Assembly: GCA_009193035.1 (NCBI GenBank)
Contig: SWDT01000419.1
Span: 62,001 to 126,000 of the forward strand
DNA: 64,000 nucleotides
Direction: 5' to 3'
Source of the DNA: Halicephalobus mephisto
Lineage: Eukaryota; Nematoda; Chromadorea; Rhabditida; Panagrolaimidae
The position numbers and the translations under genes are program-made. Below, piece by piece: positions 46,872 to 59,529 of the stretch; the stretch's first letter is position 1; each line of letters opens with the position of its first letter. The notes under the pieces were generated by a model, which saw only the letters and a list, made by a program, of their open reading frames with translations, was not told the DNA's origin and did no database searches.

Positions 46872-48505
46872 TAGATCGGGTAATCGTCATAAAATGCTAT
46901 TAATATCTGGAGGTCAAACAATAATATAAGTTCTATTTTGTAGATTTTGGAATTCTGAGTCAAAAGGTATAACATCCCAGGATTCAAGTGAATTTGAGAT
47001 GTGAAAAATTAAATCGAAAATTTTTCTATATTAAATCCGAAAATCGATCGTAATTTAATTATTAAGACTTGAGAAGATATTTATGTGTCCACCATAAGGT
47101 GCATATAAGAGGTCATTAAATGATGTATTATTCAGGTTTTCCAGTCATTGGCAAAGAAAGATACGACGGAGTGCTATATGACCCCGAAGATAGTTTATAT
47201 TAGACAAATTTTACTCAACATAATTTTAAGAGCTGATTTCTTGATATGCTATTAACTAATGTTTATTATGTAATCTTGTGACATCAGACCAGCACTTTTC
47301 TTATTTAGTTTTTGAAAAAAATAAGTTTAAAAATACCTATGTAGTTTTTCATACATCTGTTTATTTAATTTTATTAATTTTTCTAGTTTTTAAAGGACAT
47401 AATTAATTGACAAATATGTTTATATACTATTGACATCAGCCAAATATTAGAAATCGCGAATTATTGAAAATCGAGTTTCCAACTGAAGTTAGAGAGAAGT
47501 TTCAAATTTTCTAAAATTATTAGACTTGAGCAATTCTTACGAAATTTGGTGGAACTAAACTGAAAGAAGTTTCAAGGTTAAAAATGAAGGCATTTTTAAG
47601 GTTAACCAATTAATCGTTGAATACAAAGAACTCAAACTAAGAAATGCAAAGGAAATTTTCAACAAAATAATCTATATATCATTCCCTCATTTTACTACTT
47701 TGATAGATTTTTCTTTAATTATGGTGTTGGAAGAGAAAAATGATAAAAAAGACATCAAATTTTATTTTGTTTTAATCACTTTGTATTGTGTTTTTGGAAT
47801 ATTTTAAAAAACGTTTCTTTCCAAAGACAAAAAATGCAATTTTCTGATACAGTATTACGTATCTAAAATTTCTTTATAACATGCACTATAGGTAGCAAGC
47901 CATCTTCGGAATGTTCGAAAAAAACAAAGTCAATTGATCCTCAGTTAATAAAAATACAGAACTCCAAATTTCGAAGTTTAAGATTCAGAATCTCCAGAAT
48001 TTGAAAGCTAGCTGTTAATTCTAACTTCAAATTCAGAATCTATGGGTCCGATTATCCCATTCTACATATTTTTCTCTTAAATTTCGAGGAGAATCATCAC
48101 TTTTTTTATCAAAGAAATTGGAAAACAAAAGAGCTGTCAGAAAAGCAAAGAAAATATTTTTTTACTCTACTTTTTTATCTATTAATTACAGTACCTATTT
48201 TTCCTGTTACAGTATCCTTTCTTTCATTATAATACTCTTTCTATCACAGTAATCTTTTTACCTATTACCTTATCCCTCCATCCTGCTACCCTACTTTCCT
48301 CTCTCTATTACCTTAATATATTCTTCCTACTGCTACTGTAGTTCTGCTTCCATCAAGGGAAACGGCAAAATTACTTGTACCCTCCGGGAATCAAAATTCG
48401 GCATTTTGGATGTCTTAACGGCTACACTTGCTAGGCCTCCAAGTGATAATTCACTTTTTATTCGGATCTCGTAATTTACATATTAATAGATAATTAGATC
48501 TGAGG
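46872..48505. other. convergent intergenic region with a polypyrimidine tract
   Basis: No supported gene over 1.6 kb. From about 48170 to 48350 the plus strand is strongly pyrimidine-rich with recurring ttacagta/ctattacc words. The rest is unremarkable AT-rich sequence. Confidence 0.5.
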
Positions 48506-49627
48506 TCAAGGATAAGTCCATGTTTCCCCGTGATGCACCGTAAAGACTTCACCGATATCTCCATATTTATTCTTCGCTTCCTTACCAGCCTGTTCGAAGA
48601 GTTCACGGGGTTCATCGTACGGTTCAGTTGATCCCATCTCATAAGTTCCCCAATGAATTCCCATTGAGAATTGAGCTCTAACTAGACGGTGAATCTCAAC
48701 CGCTTCTGTAGGGTTGATATGTTGAGACTTCATGAAATCACGAGGCTTATAGCATCCAATCGGAATAGCAGCCAAATGGAAGGGTCCATGTTTTTGGCCG
48801 AGTTTTTTGAACTCATCTTCACAAAAACCAGTATCTCCAGTATAGTAGAACTTATGCTGTGGTCCCATAATAGCCCAACCACACCACAAACTGGTATTCT
48901 TATCATTCAATCCCCGTAAACTCCAATGTTGAGCTGGAACACAAAGAATGTTAAAATCGGTGTCTTTTTTCTTATAATTGAAGGATTGACCCCTGAAATT
49001 AAGGAACATTATTCATAAGTTCGAAAATGCTCACCAAGTCATTTCAAAAACAGCAGCACCTGGGATCGTGTCATTCATCCATCTTTTCAATCCGATTGGG
49101 ACATACCACTCCATCTCTGGGAATGCATTATTGAGGTTCTTAACTGCTTCTATATCAAGATGATCATAGTGATTGTGGCTAATAACAGCAAACTGAAGAT
49201 CCGGAAGATCTTCAACTTTACAAGGAGGAGGTCTGTAACGTCTGGGTCCAGCGAAGGCAAATGGAGAAGCTCTCGGGGCAAACACCGGATCTGTGATGAA
49301 ATTAATTCCATTCATTTGCACGAGAACTGTAGCATGACCCAACCAAGTAGCCTTAAGCTCAGATGTAGAAGAAAAATTAGGGGTACGAATAGGGAGTTTC
49401 TTATTCAATTCTTCATCTGATGGAGTTCCGGGATACTTGTCTTCACCACATTTCCACTTTAAAAAATCCCAAGGGCTAGGCAAGCCTCCCCAATTCTTGA
49501 ATGACGTTGGGTTGTCGTAGCGAGTAACGAATCCTGCGAATGAGAAGAATTTCTGAGGTTTGGCGAACTCGATGTCATTCGGATTTTCAGATTCTGACGT
49601 ACCAGCGTTGAGATTTTCTTCTGACAT
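48506..49627 (-). CDS. NAPE-PLD: N-acyl-phosphatidylethanolamine phospholipase D
   Basis: Two exons (49627-49035, 48992-48506) encode 359 residues. The metallo-beta-lactamase zinc motif HxHxDH is H151, H153, D155, H156 in SHNHYDHLD. Other family strings are TWLGHATVLV, NFITDPVF, PAQHWSLR, YYTGDTGFC and HWGTYEMGSTEPYDEP. The enzyme cleaves N-acyl-phosphatidylethanolamines to release N-acylethanolamines such as anandamide, acting at membranes. C. elegans has two such genes (nape-1, nape-2), and N-acylethanolamines there tune diet-dependent lifespan; which of the two is orthologous cannot be told here. The single intron (42 nt) restores the TWGQSF reading. Confidence 0.95.
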
Positions 49628-50043
49628 TCTTAATTTTATAAATATTCAATTATTTACAAATAAAAAATCACAAATATAAACACGGCAAGGTACCGTATGT
49701 CCACCAAAAGTCATCAGACCAATCTCTTTATATCAAGGCTACAGAAGCTTCGCAGTAACAGAAACTAAAGATTGCATAATCCAGGATAATTGAACCCGCA
49801 ATTTTCTAATACAAAATGATCATAAAGTAAAGCTCGTTGCCCAGATGATGCAATCAATTGGATAATTTGCATCTGTACAAATTACAGACAATTTATCTAG
49901 AAGGAAAGCCATCTAGAAAATTAATTACCACGCCAGTAAAAAAAGTGAATCTATAGCATTTCGCAACTAGAATAATGGCCTGAGACATTCGCATTATATT
50001 CAAAATCAGCATTCAATACCCATCCGCTTAGTTGCTTCACAGC
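49628..50043. other. intergenic
   Basis: Upstream flank of NAPE-PLD and 3' flank of the PAQR gene, both on the minus strand. No feature seen. Confidence 0.6.
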
Positions 50044-51700
50044 CTACAATTCTCCATGACTGATATGTTGGTGATAAGGAGACATATATTCCTCTTCATT
50101 TGGACACTTCCCTGTCAACCGTTTGAAAGCCATTTCTTGAATTCCATAGTAGTGGGTAAATGCAGCGACAACAACACAAAGATGGAAAAGCTGATGTGAT
50201 TGAAACTGAAATGTAAATCATTATTTGCATATAAGGGTAAATGTCCTCACCACTATATCACATTTGCCGGGGAAGAACCGTTCCGGGGTACGAGTGGCGT
50301 AAAGCAAAGCGCCAAGCAAATAGAAACCAGCCATAAGGCAAAGCCAGCCAAAACTATTCTCCTCGATCAGTTGTCGAACTCCATCAGTGTAGATAAAATG
50401 AACTGCTGGAATAATCCCACTGCAGCCCATACCAACAAAGACTCCAGCACGCAGAGGACGGTAGCTGCTCTCGCTGAACCTGTCCCAAAGAGATATGATG
50501 ATCGCACCTATTCCAAGAACGACCACCATAGCTATGTACGTAATCTTGGGTTCGCGACGACAGTAGAATCCGTAGTAAATCCAAGGAATAAATGATCCAA
50601 TAATAAGTAACGATATACCCATGTAGTCCAGTTTACTGAATAAACGAACAACAGGAATCGAATGACAGGAGAGTGTATGGAAGATGAAGGAGAGTCCAAG
50701 ACAAAGAATAGCTCCAAGGAAAAAGAATGAGAATACAAGTTTCTCTTGAAAGTCAACATCGCCCTTCGGACGGCTCATGAACCAAGCTCCCAATATAAAG
50801 AAGGCAACGCAGCCTAAAAAGTAAAGTCACTCAATGTCAGCGATTAACAAATATAGAGGAAAGCGGTAACTAAGAACAGCCCATGAAACAAGACAAACTT
50901 ACCAAGCAAGTGGGTCCAGATGTTGCCCGTCTCAGTGTGAATGCTCCAGATGCTTTTGAAACATTCTACAAAGCTAGGTAAAGGAGGACGATGTCCAGTT
51001 CGCAAATATTCGTTGTCTTGAAGCCACTCCGGGAGCATCTCATAATTCTGGACGGTCCATCGGGCTTCCCATGTCTAAATCACCAAAAACAATAAAAATG
51101 AATATATCGATAATTGTAAACAAACCGTCATGACCAACTGGTGGTCCTTGATGGTCTTAGTTTCCGCCCGGAGATCGACACTGAGTTTGGCTTCATCATC
51201 TGGACTCAACTCAGTAGCAACAGTTGCAGTGTCAGCTTCCCACATTCCAGAAGCCTTCCGACGGTAGTGGAAGGCAGCATGGGTCTCCCCATCACTGAGG
51301 TTTTCATTAGACCGGTAATTAAAGGTCTGTGTAGAATCATTATTAAAATCATCATCGCCTGAAAAGCGATATTTATATGAACTCTGTAGCGATATAAAGC
51401 ATAAAAGAAACACACTTTTTGTGCCTTCATCATCAGAACTGCCTTGCGAAACAACGGAGCTGTGACTAATAATAACCTCAACCGGGTCTTTGCGCCCTCC
51501 AGTTTGTGTGAACTAAAAAATAAATTAACTTTGAATATAATGAAAGCGTATACTTTAACAGTTGTTGATTCCTCAACAACATTGGCTGCTTCCTCAGTTT
51601 TCCCCTTTGTCAGAATCTCACGAGCTTGATTAAGAGCTTTTGTGACTTCTGGAGTGACAAAGTCTGAAGACTTGTCGTTTGAGTTATTTTTCGCGCTCAT
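50044..51700 (-). CDS. adiponectin-receptor-type PAQR membrane protein
   Basis: Six exons (51700-51554, 51512-51416, 51358-51126, 51074-50903, 50813-50251, 50205-50044) encode 457 residues. The cytosolic N-terminus is about 220 residues. The PAQR core begins at WTVQNYEMLPEWLQDNEYL and has seven membrane spans. Diagnostic motifs are SIHTETGNIWTHLLG, SFIFHTLSCHS, SKLDYMGISLLI, GSFIPWIYYGFYC, PERFFPGKCDIVFQSHQLFH and VVAAFTHYYG. The zinc-coordinating histidines fall in FHTLSCHS and QSHQLFH. Close similarity to ADIPOR1/2 suggests a paqr-1/paqr-2 role, adapting membrane fatty-acid composition and fluidity, with intrinsic ceramidase-like activity. Human ADIPOR1 has a shorter N-terminal region. Exon 1 ends at a weak gtatac donor. 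Confidence 0.95.
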
Positions 51701-52273
51701 CACTGCTGAAACTGAATAAATATTATGGGAGATATAAGAAAGTAAACGAAGACGAGATTCAAGAACAAAACCAACAAATGAGAAACGAATCGAAGCAGGA
51801 AGTGGAGGAAACCGCAAAATGCGGGCGAATAAGTCGCGACTTGAGTATTTACGAAATAGTTATTTCCATGGAATAACCATAGAGACATGGAAACAAAAGT
51901 TAAAATTGATTATTTACATCGATGTTTTCTAAATATCTATTTTTATTGTAAAGGAGAAACTAGAATTGATGTGATCAAAGTCAAGACAGACACAGGTCGT
52001 GTGGTGAAGGAAAACCTCGTGTTCGCCCGGCCAAAGCACGTGGAACAAGACCAAATTTTTTGATTTTATGGACTCAACCGTTTATTATCTCATTACTGAA
52101 AATAATTCCGCAATAGTGTCGATTTCCTTTTTAAGAAATAAAAATTAATTAAATTTTCAAAATAATCAAAGAAGACCGATTTCGTCATGAAATGAATAAA
52201 TGAAATTGAAGCAAAAGGTTCTTCAACTACTAAATTTGTTCATTGCAAAGTACAGTTCATTTTCGATCACCAG
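51701..52273. other. intergenic
   Basis: Divergent gap between the PAQR gene and the small frame at 52274. No feature supported. Confidence 0.5.
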
Positions 52274-52498
52274 ATGCAGTCTAACTTATCAACGAGGCCA
52301 AAAATTATGAACTTCGTCCTTGCAAGTATTTTATTCGTTTTCTTCTGGTACTGGAGGTGTTTATTTCAACAGTCCCCTGATTATGGTTCGATAGTTATCA
52401 TGGACAAACATGATCCTGAGACAATCAATAAGAATTTCCTCATACATGGTTTTATTACTTCTATCGGACCTCGCTCAATGGGACTCGTTAACGATTAA
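52274..52498 (+). CDS. small membrane or secreted protein, hypothetical
   Basis: A single-exon frame of 74 residues. A second Met at residue 12 precedes a strongly hydrophobic segment (FVLASILFVFFWYW), so it may be a signal anchor. The remainder is soluble-looking and ends FITSIGPRSMGLVND. The ATG directly follows a ccag acceptor-like site. No family is recognised and no poly(A) signal found, so it may be chance. Confidence 0.35.
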   Translation: MQSNLSTRPKIMNFVLASILFVFFWYWRCLFQQSPDYGSIVIMDKHDPETINKNFLIHGFITSIGPRSMGLVND

Positions 52499-52774
52499 TT
52501 GATAAGCAAACGCTTTCTTTCTCGTGGATTCAACGCACGTCTGAGCTTAATGCTGCGTAGGATGACGTCAAAGAGCCCTAGAAGCCTCATCTGTCCCAAG
52601 TGTTCTTTTTCTTTATTCAGTTTTTTTGAAAGCGTGTGCCATTTCAGCAGAGACGCAGAAGTGGAGCGAAGGGAAGCTAGCCTTTTACGGCCATCCCGTT
52701 ATTGACTTGCTTTCGGCTTCAAGCTAGCCCTTCTCCATCGATAAGTGCCGCATTTGAAGGAGTCGGCTCCAACC

Positions 52775-54507
52775 ATGACAAGCCGGCGAATTTATCCTCT
52801 TTGTTTTTTATTGCTTTGCGCAACTGTTGCGAACTGTTTTTTCGGATTCTCATCCAAGAAGGATTCCTCCGAGGATGAGTGGACTCACTACCATAATCAA
52901 GAAGAAATGGAGAACAAATTATTCGAGATCTCCAAGAAATGTCCCAACAACACTCGTGTGTATTCCATCGGGAAATCCGTTGAGGGACGAGATCTAGTCG
53001 TCATCGAGTTCTCCACCAATCCAGGAACTCATGAAGCCCGTTAGTTTCCCCTTTTGACAATTGGGATTTAATCTTCCTGGAATTTCAGTCAAGCCAGAAG
53101 TCAAATACGTCGGTAACATGCATGGCAACGAGGCCGTGGGACGTGAACTCCTCATTCGGTTGGCGGATTATCTCTGTTCTGGCTGGAATGACAAAAATGC
53201 CGATATTGTAAAACTTCTGAATTCCACCAATATCCATATCCTTCCATCTATGAATCCTGATGGATTCGAATTAGCATTAGCTACTGTAAGAGTTTTATTT
53301 TTCAAACACTTAGTTCCAAAAACACCCTCACGAAAACATTATTTTCTCTAACGGAATTCATTTTCTAAATGTGGGGGACAAACCCACACACTCAGCTGCC
53401 AGAGGCAACTAAACTCGAGAAACAAAAAGGAAAGTAACCTTTGACCCATTTCAGCCACCAGAGGACCGTGGATGGCTCATTGGACGCTCCAATGCCCACG
53501 ACATCGACCTCAACAGGAACTTCCCGGACCTTGACTCTTTGTTCTATTACTTTGAGAACATGCAAGTCCCTCGTTACGACCACCTTCTGGAGCTCTTCAA
53601 TGACGAACACAAATATGAACCGGAAGTCCAAGCCATTGGAGAATGGACTTTGTCTCTTCCATTTGTCCTCTCGGCAAATCTCCATGAAGGAGATCTCGTC
53701 GCCAACTACCCCTTCGATGCCAGCCAATCTGGCGCTCAACAACAATATTCGAAGAGCCCTGATGACAAGACCTTCCGGTGAGTTTGTTCAAATTATACAT
53801 TTATGAACGTGATGGTCTTCAGTCATCTTGCTGAAGTCTATGCCAGTAATCATGCTCACATGGCCAAGAACGATCACGCTCCTTGTGACGGAACTGCTGC
53901 CAATGCCTTCGCTCGTCAAGGAGGCATCACCAATGGGGCCAAGTGGTACTCCGTCAGTGGTGGAATGCAGGATTTCAACTACCTCGCCACTAACTCTTTC
54001 GAAATCACGTTGGAACTCTCCTGTGAGAAACTCCCGAACGGAAAGAATCTCCCTCAATTCTGGAAGGACAATGAAAAATCTCTCCTGGAATTCCTGTGGC
54101 AGGCCCACATCGGGATCAAGGGTATCGTTACTGACGCCGTTACCGGCAAACCCGTCGCTAACGCCGTGGTCTGGGTCAGAAATGCCAGTACTAGTGACGG
54201 TCCTATTCGTCATCCAGTCACCTCTTGGTTCACTGGTGACTACTTCCGTCTCTTGACTCCTGGAAACTACGAAGTCGCTGTTGAAGCCGACGGATTCGAG
54301 ACTTCTATTAAGCCCATCAACGTTACTGATCATCCTCACTCAGAAGCTCAGATTCTCAACTTCGAATTGGTCCCCTTGAATGCCTATGAAAATCCCGAGG
54401 CTCAGCTCCTGGAAGATAACAACAAAGAACAACTCGATGACTCTCAAGTTGCTGAACTCGAACAACTACTTGCCAATCTTCCTCAACAACCCATCTACGT
54501 TCAGTAA
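52775..54507 (+). CDS. egl-21: carboxypeptidase E-like (M14) neuropeptide-processing enzyme
   Basis: Four exons (52775-53039, 53089-53285, 53455-53777, 53823-54507) encode 489 residues. A signal peptide ([16 protein letters not shown]) leads. The M14 zinc ligands are H100 and E103 in [12 protein letters not shown] and H231 in [17 protein letters not shown]. The catalytic glutamate is near 326 in [13 protein letters not shown]. The substrate-binding [12 protein letters not shown] is intact. A transthyretin-like domain ([20 protein letters not shown]) follows. CPE removes C-terminal Lys and Arg from peptide intermediates in dense-core vesicles. Wording such as [11 protein letters not shown] and [12 protein letters not shown] fits the CPE/CPN branch and C. 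elegans EGL-21. The start was chosen as the ATG at the signal peptide. AATAAA lies at 54648. Confidence 0.92.
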
Positions 54508-56121
54508 TCCAAAGTAGGAACAACTGAATATCTGGCACATCAGTAGAATTTAAAGGTTTTTCTTTTTCCAATCCCCCATCTCGAGCAGCTAGAGAAGAGT
54601 TCGCGCAAGACGGGCCACTTGAACGGCAACCATCCGAGTGACTTTTAAATAAACCAATGTATATCTTTTAAATTTTGGCATTTCCGGCGAAATGATCTCC
54701 TTCGTGAGCGACAACTGTTTCCACTGGTTCATTCATACTGTAATCTTCCATTGAACGCATTATATCATCTTCATGCGTTTTCAAATAAACTGTTGCAAAT
54801 ATCATACTATCATAGAAATCGAAAATGAGTTTTTTGTGGAATTACCTCAACACGAATTCTTAGAATTTCTTTAAAATATCTAGAATTATTGTACAAGAAG
54901 TAGAGAGAATGAGGATGAGTTCATTCCTGCAGTGAATTGTCTGAAATTCCGTTTCTGCTCTCTCATAAGCTTTTCTCGTTTTAGAATTTTTTAATTCCAA
55001 AAATTATATCATTAGAAAAATTAAAAATTTTAGAAAATTATTTCAATATGAATTTCTAGAATTTTTATAACTGTTATAAAAAAAAAGACAAGAGTGAATT
55101 GATCTTGATAGATATTTGCCAGAATTATCATTTTTCACTTTTCTCACTCCATCGGAAAATTCCAAAAAATTATAGAATTAGAAAAATTTAAAAATTACCC
55201 TAATACGAAGTTTTGGAATTTTTAAAATAAAAAAGAGAATGGATCAATTTTGGTGGATATTTACCAGAATTACTATTTTTCGATTATTGCAAAGTTTTCT
55301 CATTTTATCTAAAAGTTCAAAAATTCCAAAAAACTCCACTATTACAAAAGTCAGAAAATTTTTACAAAATTATTTCAGATTTTTTAAAACCATCGTAAAA
55401 AAGGAACGAAGAACGAGTCAGTCTCGGTAGATACTTGCCAGAATTATCATTTTCCCGATTTTCATAGTTTTTCGCTCCACCCGGAAATTCAAAAATTTCA
55501 AAAACAACTTTATCTATTTTTTATTTATTATAACATATATTCCTGCAAAGTCGGGGGTTTTTTCCTATTTAGATAGCCATCGATTCCCCTGTTGTTTACA
55601 AATTCAGTTTTTCGATCAGACGACATCACCGAGTATTGGGTTTTGCTCTTTGGTGTTTTATATCATTCTGGTTGGAATCACTCCCCTTGGAGACAAAGCA
55701 GACGTGAGTTTGGCTGTTTTTCACAGGCGATCAGCAGTTTCTTGATTTTCAGTCTTTTGCACAGCCAAACATTTCAGAGGAGGCGGAGGAAATACACGAG
55801 CTGGTGGAAAAAAGGTCTTCAAACAGATCACTAGAGTGGCGTGTTTCAGTCAGTCTTTCTCCCAAGTCGAAAGCACTCGGTGCAACCCCGCGTGGACATT
55901 TTTTCCGCTTCCACACTGTCCCAACTCTTGGTGAACATTTTTTCTCCATTGGAGAAATAGCGCGTTCTACTGCAACTGGCTTGCGGCAGTTAGCCCAACT
56001 GTTCTCTGACGTATGTGCCCGCTCGAGGTAGTCACTATGAATACACACGTGGTTGCTTAGAAATCATTATCTATTTTTTGTTATTTGACTTTCTTTAATA
56101 TTAATATACAATTTAGGTAAA
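54508..56121. other. intergenic plus probable 5' UTR of glutamate dehydrogenase
   Basis: 54660-54800 is 3' flank of the carboxypeptidase gene. 54900-55520 is repeat-like. 55590-56060 is less AT-rich and probably carries the promoter and leader of the next gene. The atttag acceptor at 56111-56116 implies an upstream non-coding exon or trans-splicing. Confidence 0.5.
54900..55520. repeat. degenerate tandem repeat, about 140-180 bp unit
   Basis: The word gatatttgccagaattatca and variants occur at about 55110, 55255 and 55432. Each is followed by a tttctc.ctccat.ggaaaattccaaaaa block, giving three diverged copies. Confidence 0.6.
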
Positions 56122-57778
56122 ATGCTATCGACTCTCGCCCGAGGCAGCCGAGTGGTGATAGGCCGTCGTGCCTTCGCCTCGGCCACTCTTGATGCCCTCG
56201 ATCAAGTAGCGGATTCCAAAAAACCGATGGACGAACAGATCAATCCGTCTTTCTTCAAGATGGTCGATTACTACTTTGACAAAGGAGCTCAAGTTATCGA
56301 ACCCAAACTCATCGATGACATCAGATCCCCGAACTTGACGAAGACCGACAAGAAGCAATTAGTTCGTGGTATTCTGGGTGCCATTAAGCCGGTCAACAAG
56401 GTCCTTTACATTACCTTCCCTATCCGTCGCGAGAACGGAGAATACGAAATTATCGAAGCTTGGAGATCCCAGCATTCTGAGCACAGAACTCCTACCAAGG
56501 GAGGTATCCGTTACTCTCTGGATGTCTGCGAAGACGAAGTCAAGGCCTTGTCTGCTTTGATGACCTACAAGTGTGCTGCCGTTGATGTGCCTTTCGGAGG
56601 CGCCAAGGGTGGAGTCAAGATTGATCCTCGCAAATACACCGATTACGAAATCGAGAAGATCACTCGTCGTATCGCTATCGAGTTCTCCAAGAAGGGTTTC
56701 CTCGGACCCGGAGTCGATGTCCCCGCTCCTGATATGGGAACCGGAGAACGTGAAATGGCCTGGATTGCGGATACTTATGCTCAAACTACTGGTCATCTCG
56801 ACAAGGATGCCGCTGCTTGTATCACTGGCAAACGTAAGATTAATTAAAATTTTTTATTTAAAGAATGGAAATTTAGCTATCGTTGCTGGTGGTATTCACG
56901 GACGTGTTTCTGCTACTGGACGTGGTGTCTGGAAAGGTCTCGAAGTCTTCATCAATGACAAGGAATATATGGATAAAGTCGGTCTCACAACTGGTTTTGC
57001 CGGAAAGACTTTCATCATCCAAGGATTCGGTAATGTCGGTCTTCACACAATGCGTTACTTCCATCGTGATGGTGCCGTCTGTGTCGGAGTCCAAGAATGG
57101 GATTGTGCTATCTACAACCCCAAGGGTATCCATCCAAAGGAACTCGAAGACTACAAGTTAGAAAATGGTACTATCAAGGGATTCCCAGGAGCCAAGAACT
57201 TCGAACCTTTCAATGACCTCATGTACGAGAAGTGCGATATCTTCGTCCCCGCTGCCTGCGAGAAGGCTATCCATAAGGAGAATGCCCATCGTATCCAAGC
57301 CAAGATCATCGCTGAAGCCGCCAACGGACCAACTACTCCAGCTGCTGACAAAATCCTCCTTCAACGTGGAGACTGTCTTATCATCCCCGACATGTTCATC
57401 AACAGTGGTGGTGTCACTGTCTCTTTCTTCGAGTGGTTGAAGAATCTTAACCATGTTTCCTTCGGTCGTCTCACGTTCAAATACGAACGTGATTCTAACT
57501 ACCTCTTGCTTGGCAGTGTTCAAGAGTCTCTTGAACGTAGTCTCGGAACCAAGGTACCTGTGGAACCTTCGGACAACTTCAAAGCCAGAATTGCTGGTGC
57601 CAGCGAGAAAGACATTGTCCACTCTGGTCTCGAATACACCATGCAGAGATCTGCCGAAGCCATTATTCGTACTGCTCGTAAGTACAATCTTGGACTTGAT
57701 CTTCGTACGGCTGCTTATGCCAACTCCATCGAGAAGGTATACCACACCTATCGTACTGCTGGGTTCACCTTTACATAA
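56122..57778 (+). CDS. gdh-1: glutamate dehydrogenase, mitochondrial
   Basis: Two exons (56122-56833, 56877-57778) encode 537 residues, the normal animal GDH length. The N-terminus ([20 protein letters not shown]) is a basic, amphipathic mitochondrial presequence. Catalytic and substrate-site strings include PTKGGIRYS, the lysine-bearing [13 protein letters not shown] and [15 protein letters not shown]. The Rossmann motif is [11 protein letters not shown]. The C-terminal antenna region typical of animal enzymes lies around [17 protein letters not shown]. It interconverts glutamate and 2-oxoglutarate using NAD(P). Codons are richer in C-ending forms (ATC, GTC, AAG, GGA) than in neighbours, suggesting high expression. 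AATAAA lies at 57896. Confidence 0.96.
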
Positions 57779-57934
57779 ACTCAACTGCTCACCCCGGTGA
57801 ACACAGGAATAGCGTATTAGACCGGTCTAGAGTTGTTTTAGAAATCTCTGCTAAGTTATTGACAGTCATTGACGCAAATTTTTGTGTTCACTTTTAATAA
57901 AAATTATTAACAAAAAATCAACAATCACCCCATA

Positions 57935-59529
57935 TTAAGGGGATTTAAAAACATCAGAGTAACCTAGGAATTCAACGGCTTCCCGTACCCACTTTGGAGT
58001 GTTCTCGATTCCATGGTAAATCCCTTTCAGGAATTGTTCCAAGAATAATTTCACATTACCATTGAGGATAGCATTTCTGACTCTCTTCATCAGATCCAGT
58101 TGATGTTGAATGTTATGAACCGTCAGGAGATGACACGCCACTGTTTCCTGCAAAATTGATCAATGGACTTTATTCGTCTGAGAAGTTGACTTTATGACCT
58201 TGCTTTTCAGCATTTCTTATCGATACCCTTTCCATGAATATAAAAATGTATGACCCTTGATCTTAAGTTATCTCGGTGCATGCAAAAGTAAAATGTTTCA
58301 AAAATCGAGGGGGAAGAGCCAGACAAAGCAATTCAAACAGACAAGGGGTTAAGTTTCGGAAAAAACGTTGTGACTATTTTCTTACTACAAGTGATGCAAT
58401 TTTTACGTCATAAGAAGAAATAACCAACCTGATTGATCGAAGAATATATGAAAGCTCGACTGTAATTCTTACAAGTATGACATTCACAATCTTCGTCAAT
58501 TGGCTTTCGATCCTTAGCATATACTGAATGGGTCAAATGCATCTCTCCATTCTTGACGTTGTTTCCTCCACCGAAGACTAGTGCAGTTCCGAATCTCGCT
58601 GTTCTGGTAGGGTAAACACAATCAAACATGTCAGCTCCTAATAGGGCACAAATAACGAGATCGATCTGCCATCCGACTCCCATAACATAACGAGGTAAGT
58701 GTTCAGGGAGATTCTCACAACAAGTAGCTACAATCCGCCAGAATTTGTCCTTTTCTTCACCACCACTTAATCCACCAATAGCAATTCCTACTTTGGCATA
58801 AGGAATCATTTGCTCAATACATTCTTTTCTCAATTTTCCATCCAATCCACCTTGGAGAATAGGGAACAAGGCTTGAGTAGTGGTGTTCGTATGAGCTTTT
58901 TCACAGCGGTCAAGCCTGAAACGATCATTAAAGTTACATTTACACTAGTAAAGCTGACCATCGAACAGATCTAGCCATAGCATCCTTAAATACTTGATCA
59001 TCCTTGTCTTCAGTTAGACTGTGAAGAACATGATCGAGTTGCATCATAATATCAGAACCCAACTTTTGTTGGATTTCAATACTATGTTCAGGTGTCAATA
59101 ACATGAGTTCACCTGTGTGAGGACTTCTAAATCGAGCTCCTTCTTCATCAATAGTCATCATCTTATCTAACGATACCATTTGAAAACCACCAGAATCCGT
59201 CAAAATATTATAAGGCCAATTCATCATTTTGTGAAGTCCTCCCGCTTTAGCAACAATGTCAGGTCCTGGACGATGTCCAAGATGATAAGTATTCGCTGAA
59301 ATGACATAATTGAAAACAATCCAAAAATAAAATACTTACATAACAAAATTCTACACCCAGTATCAGACACTTGGCGAGGGAGTAATCCTTTGATGGTTCC
59401 TTGAGTACCCACTGGCATAAATACTGGAGTTTCAACGTTGCCATGGGGTAAACGAAAAACTCCCGTTCTAGCACGTCCACTTCTCCCCAAGATCGTAAAG
59501 CTCATTGCCCCGTCGTCTTTACTCACCAT
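57935..59529 (-). CDS. QTRT1: queuine tRNA-ribosyltransferase catalytic subunit 1
   Basis: Four exons (59529-59340, 59295-58959, 58915-58429, 58147-57935) encode 408 residues. TGT signatures are [41 protein letters not shown] and PILQGG. Then come [32 protein letters not shown] and the [11 protein letters not shown] motif. The zinc site is [14 protein letters not shown]. The enzyme, with QTRT2, exchanges guanine-34 for queuine in tRNAs with GUN anticodons. Eukaryotes obtain queuine from diet or bacteria. The start is the ATG that begins the conserved domain 10 codons upstream of [13 protein letters not shown]. The donor of exon 3 (gttggt) is weak, but the join to [12 protein letters not shown] is required. 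Confidence 0.95.

Noticed and set aside
55592..55834. 80-residue Trp/Ser-rich plus-strand frame
   Set aside because: It starts at TTG, lacks any motif and lies in the probable leader of the glutamate dehydrogenase gene.
56359..57784. Long antisense frames opposite glutamate dehydrogenase
   Set aside because: They come from the biased codon use of the sense gene and show no domain or start context.
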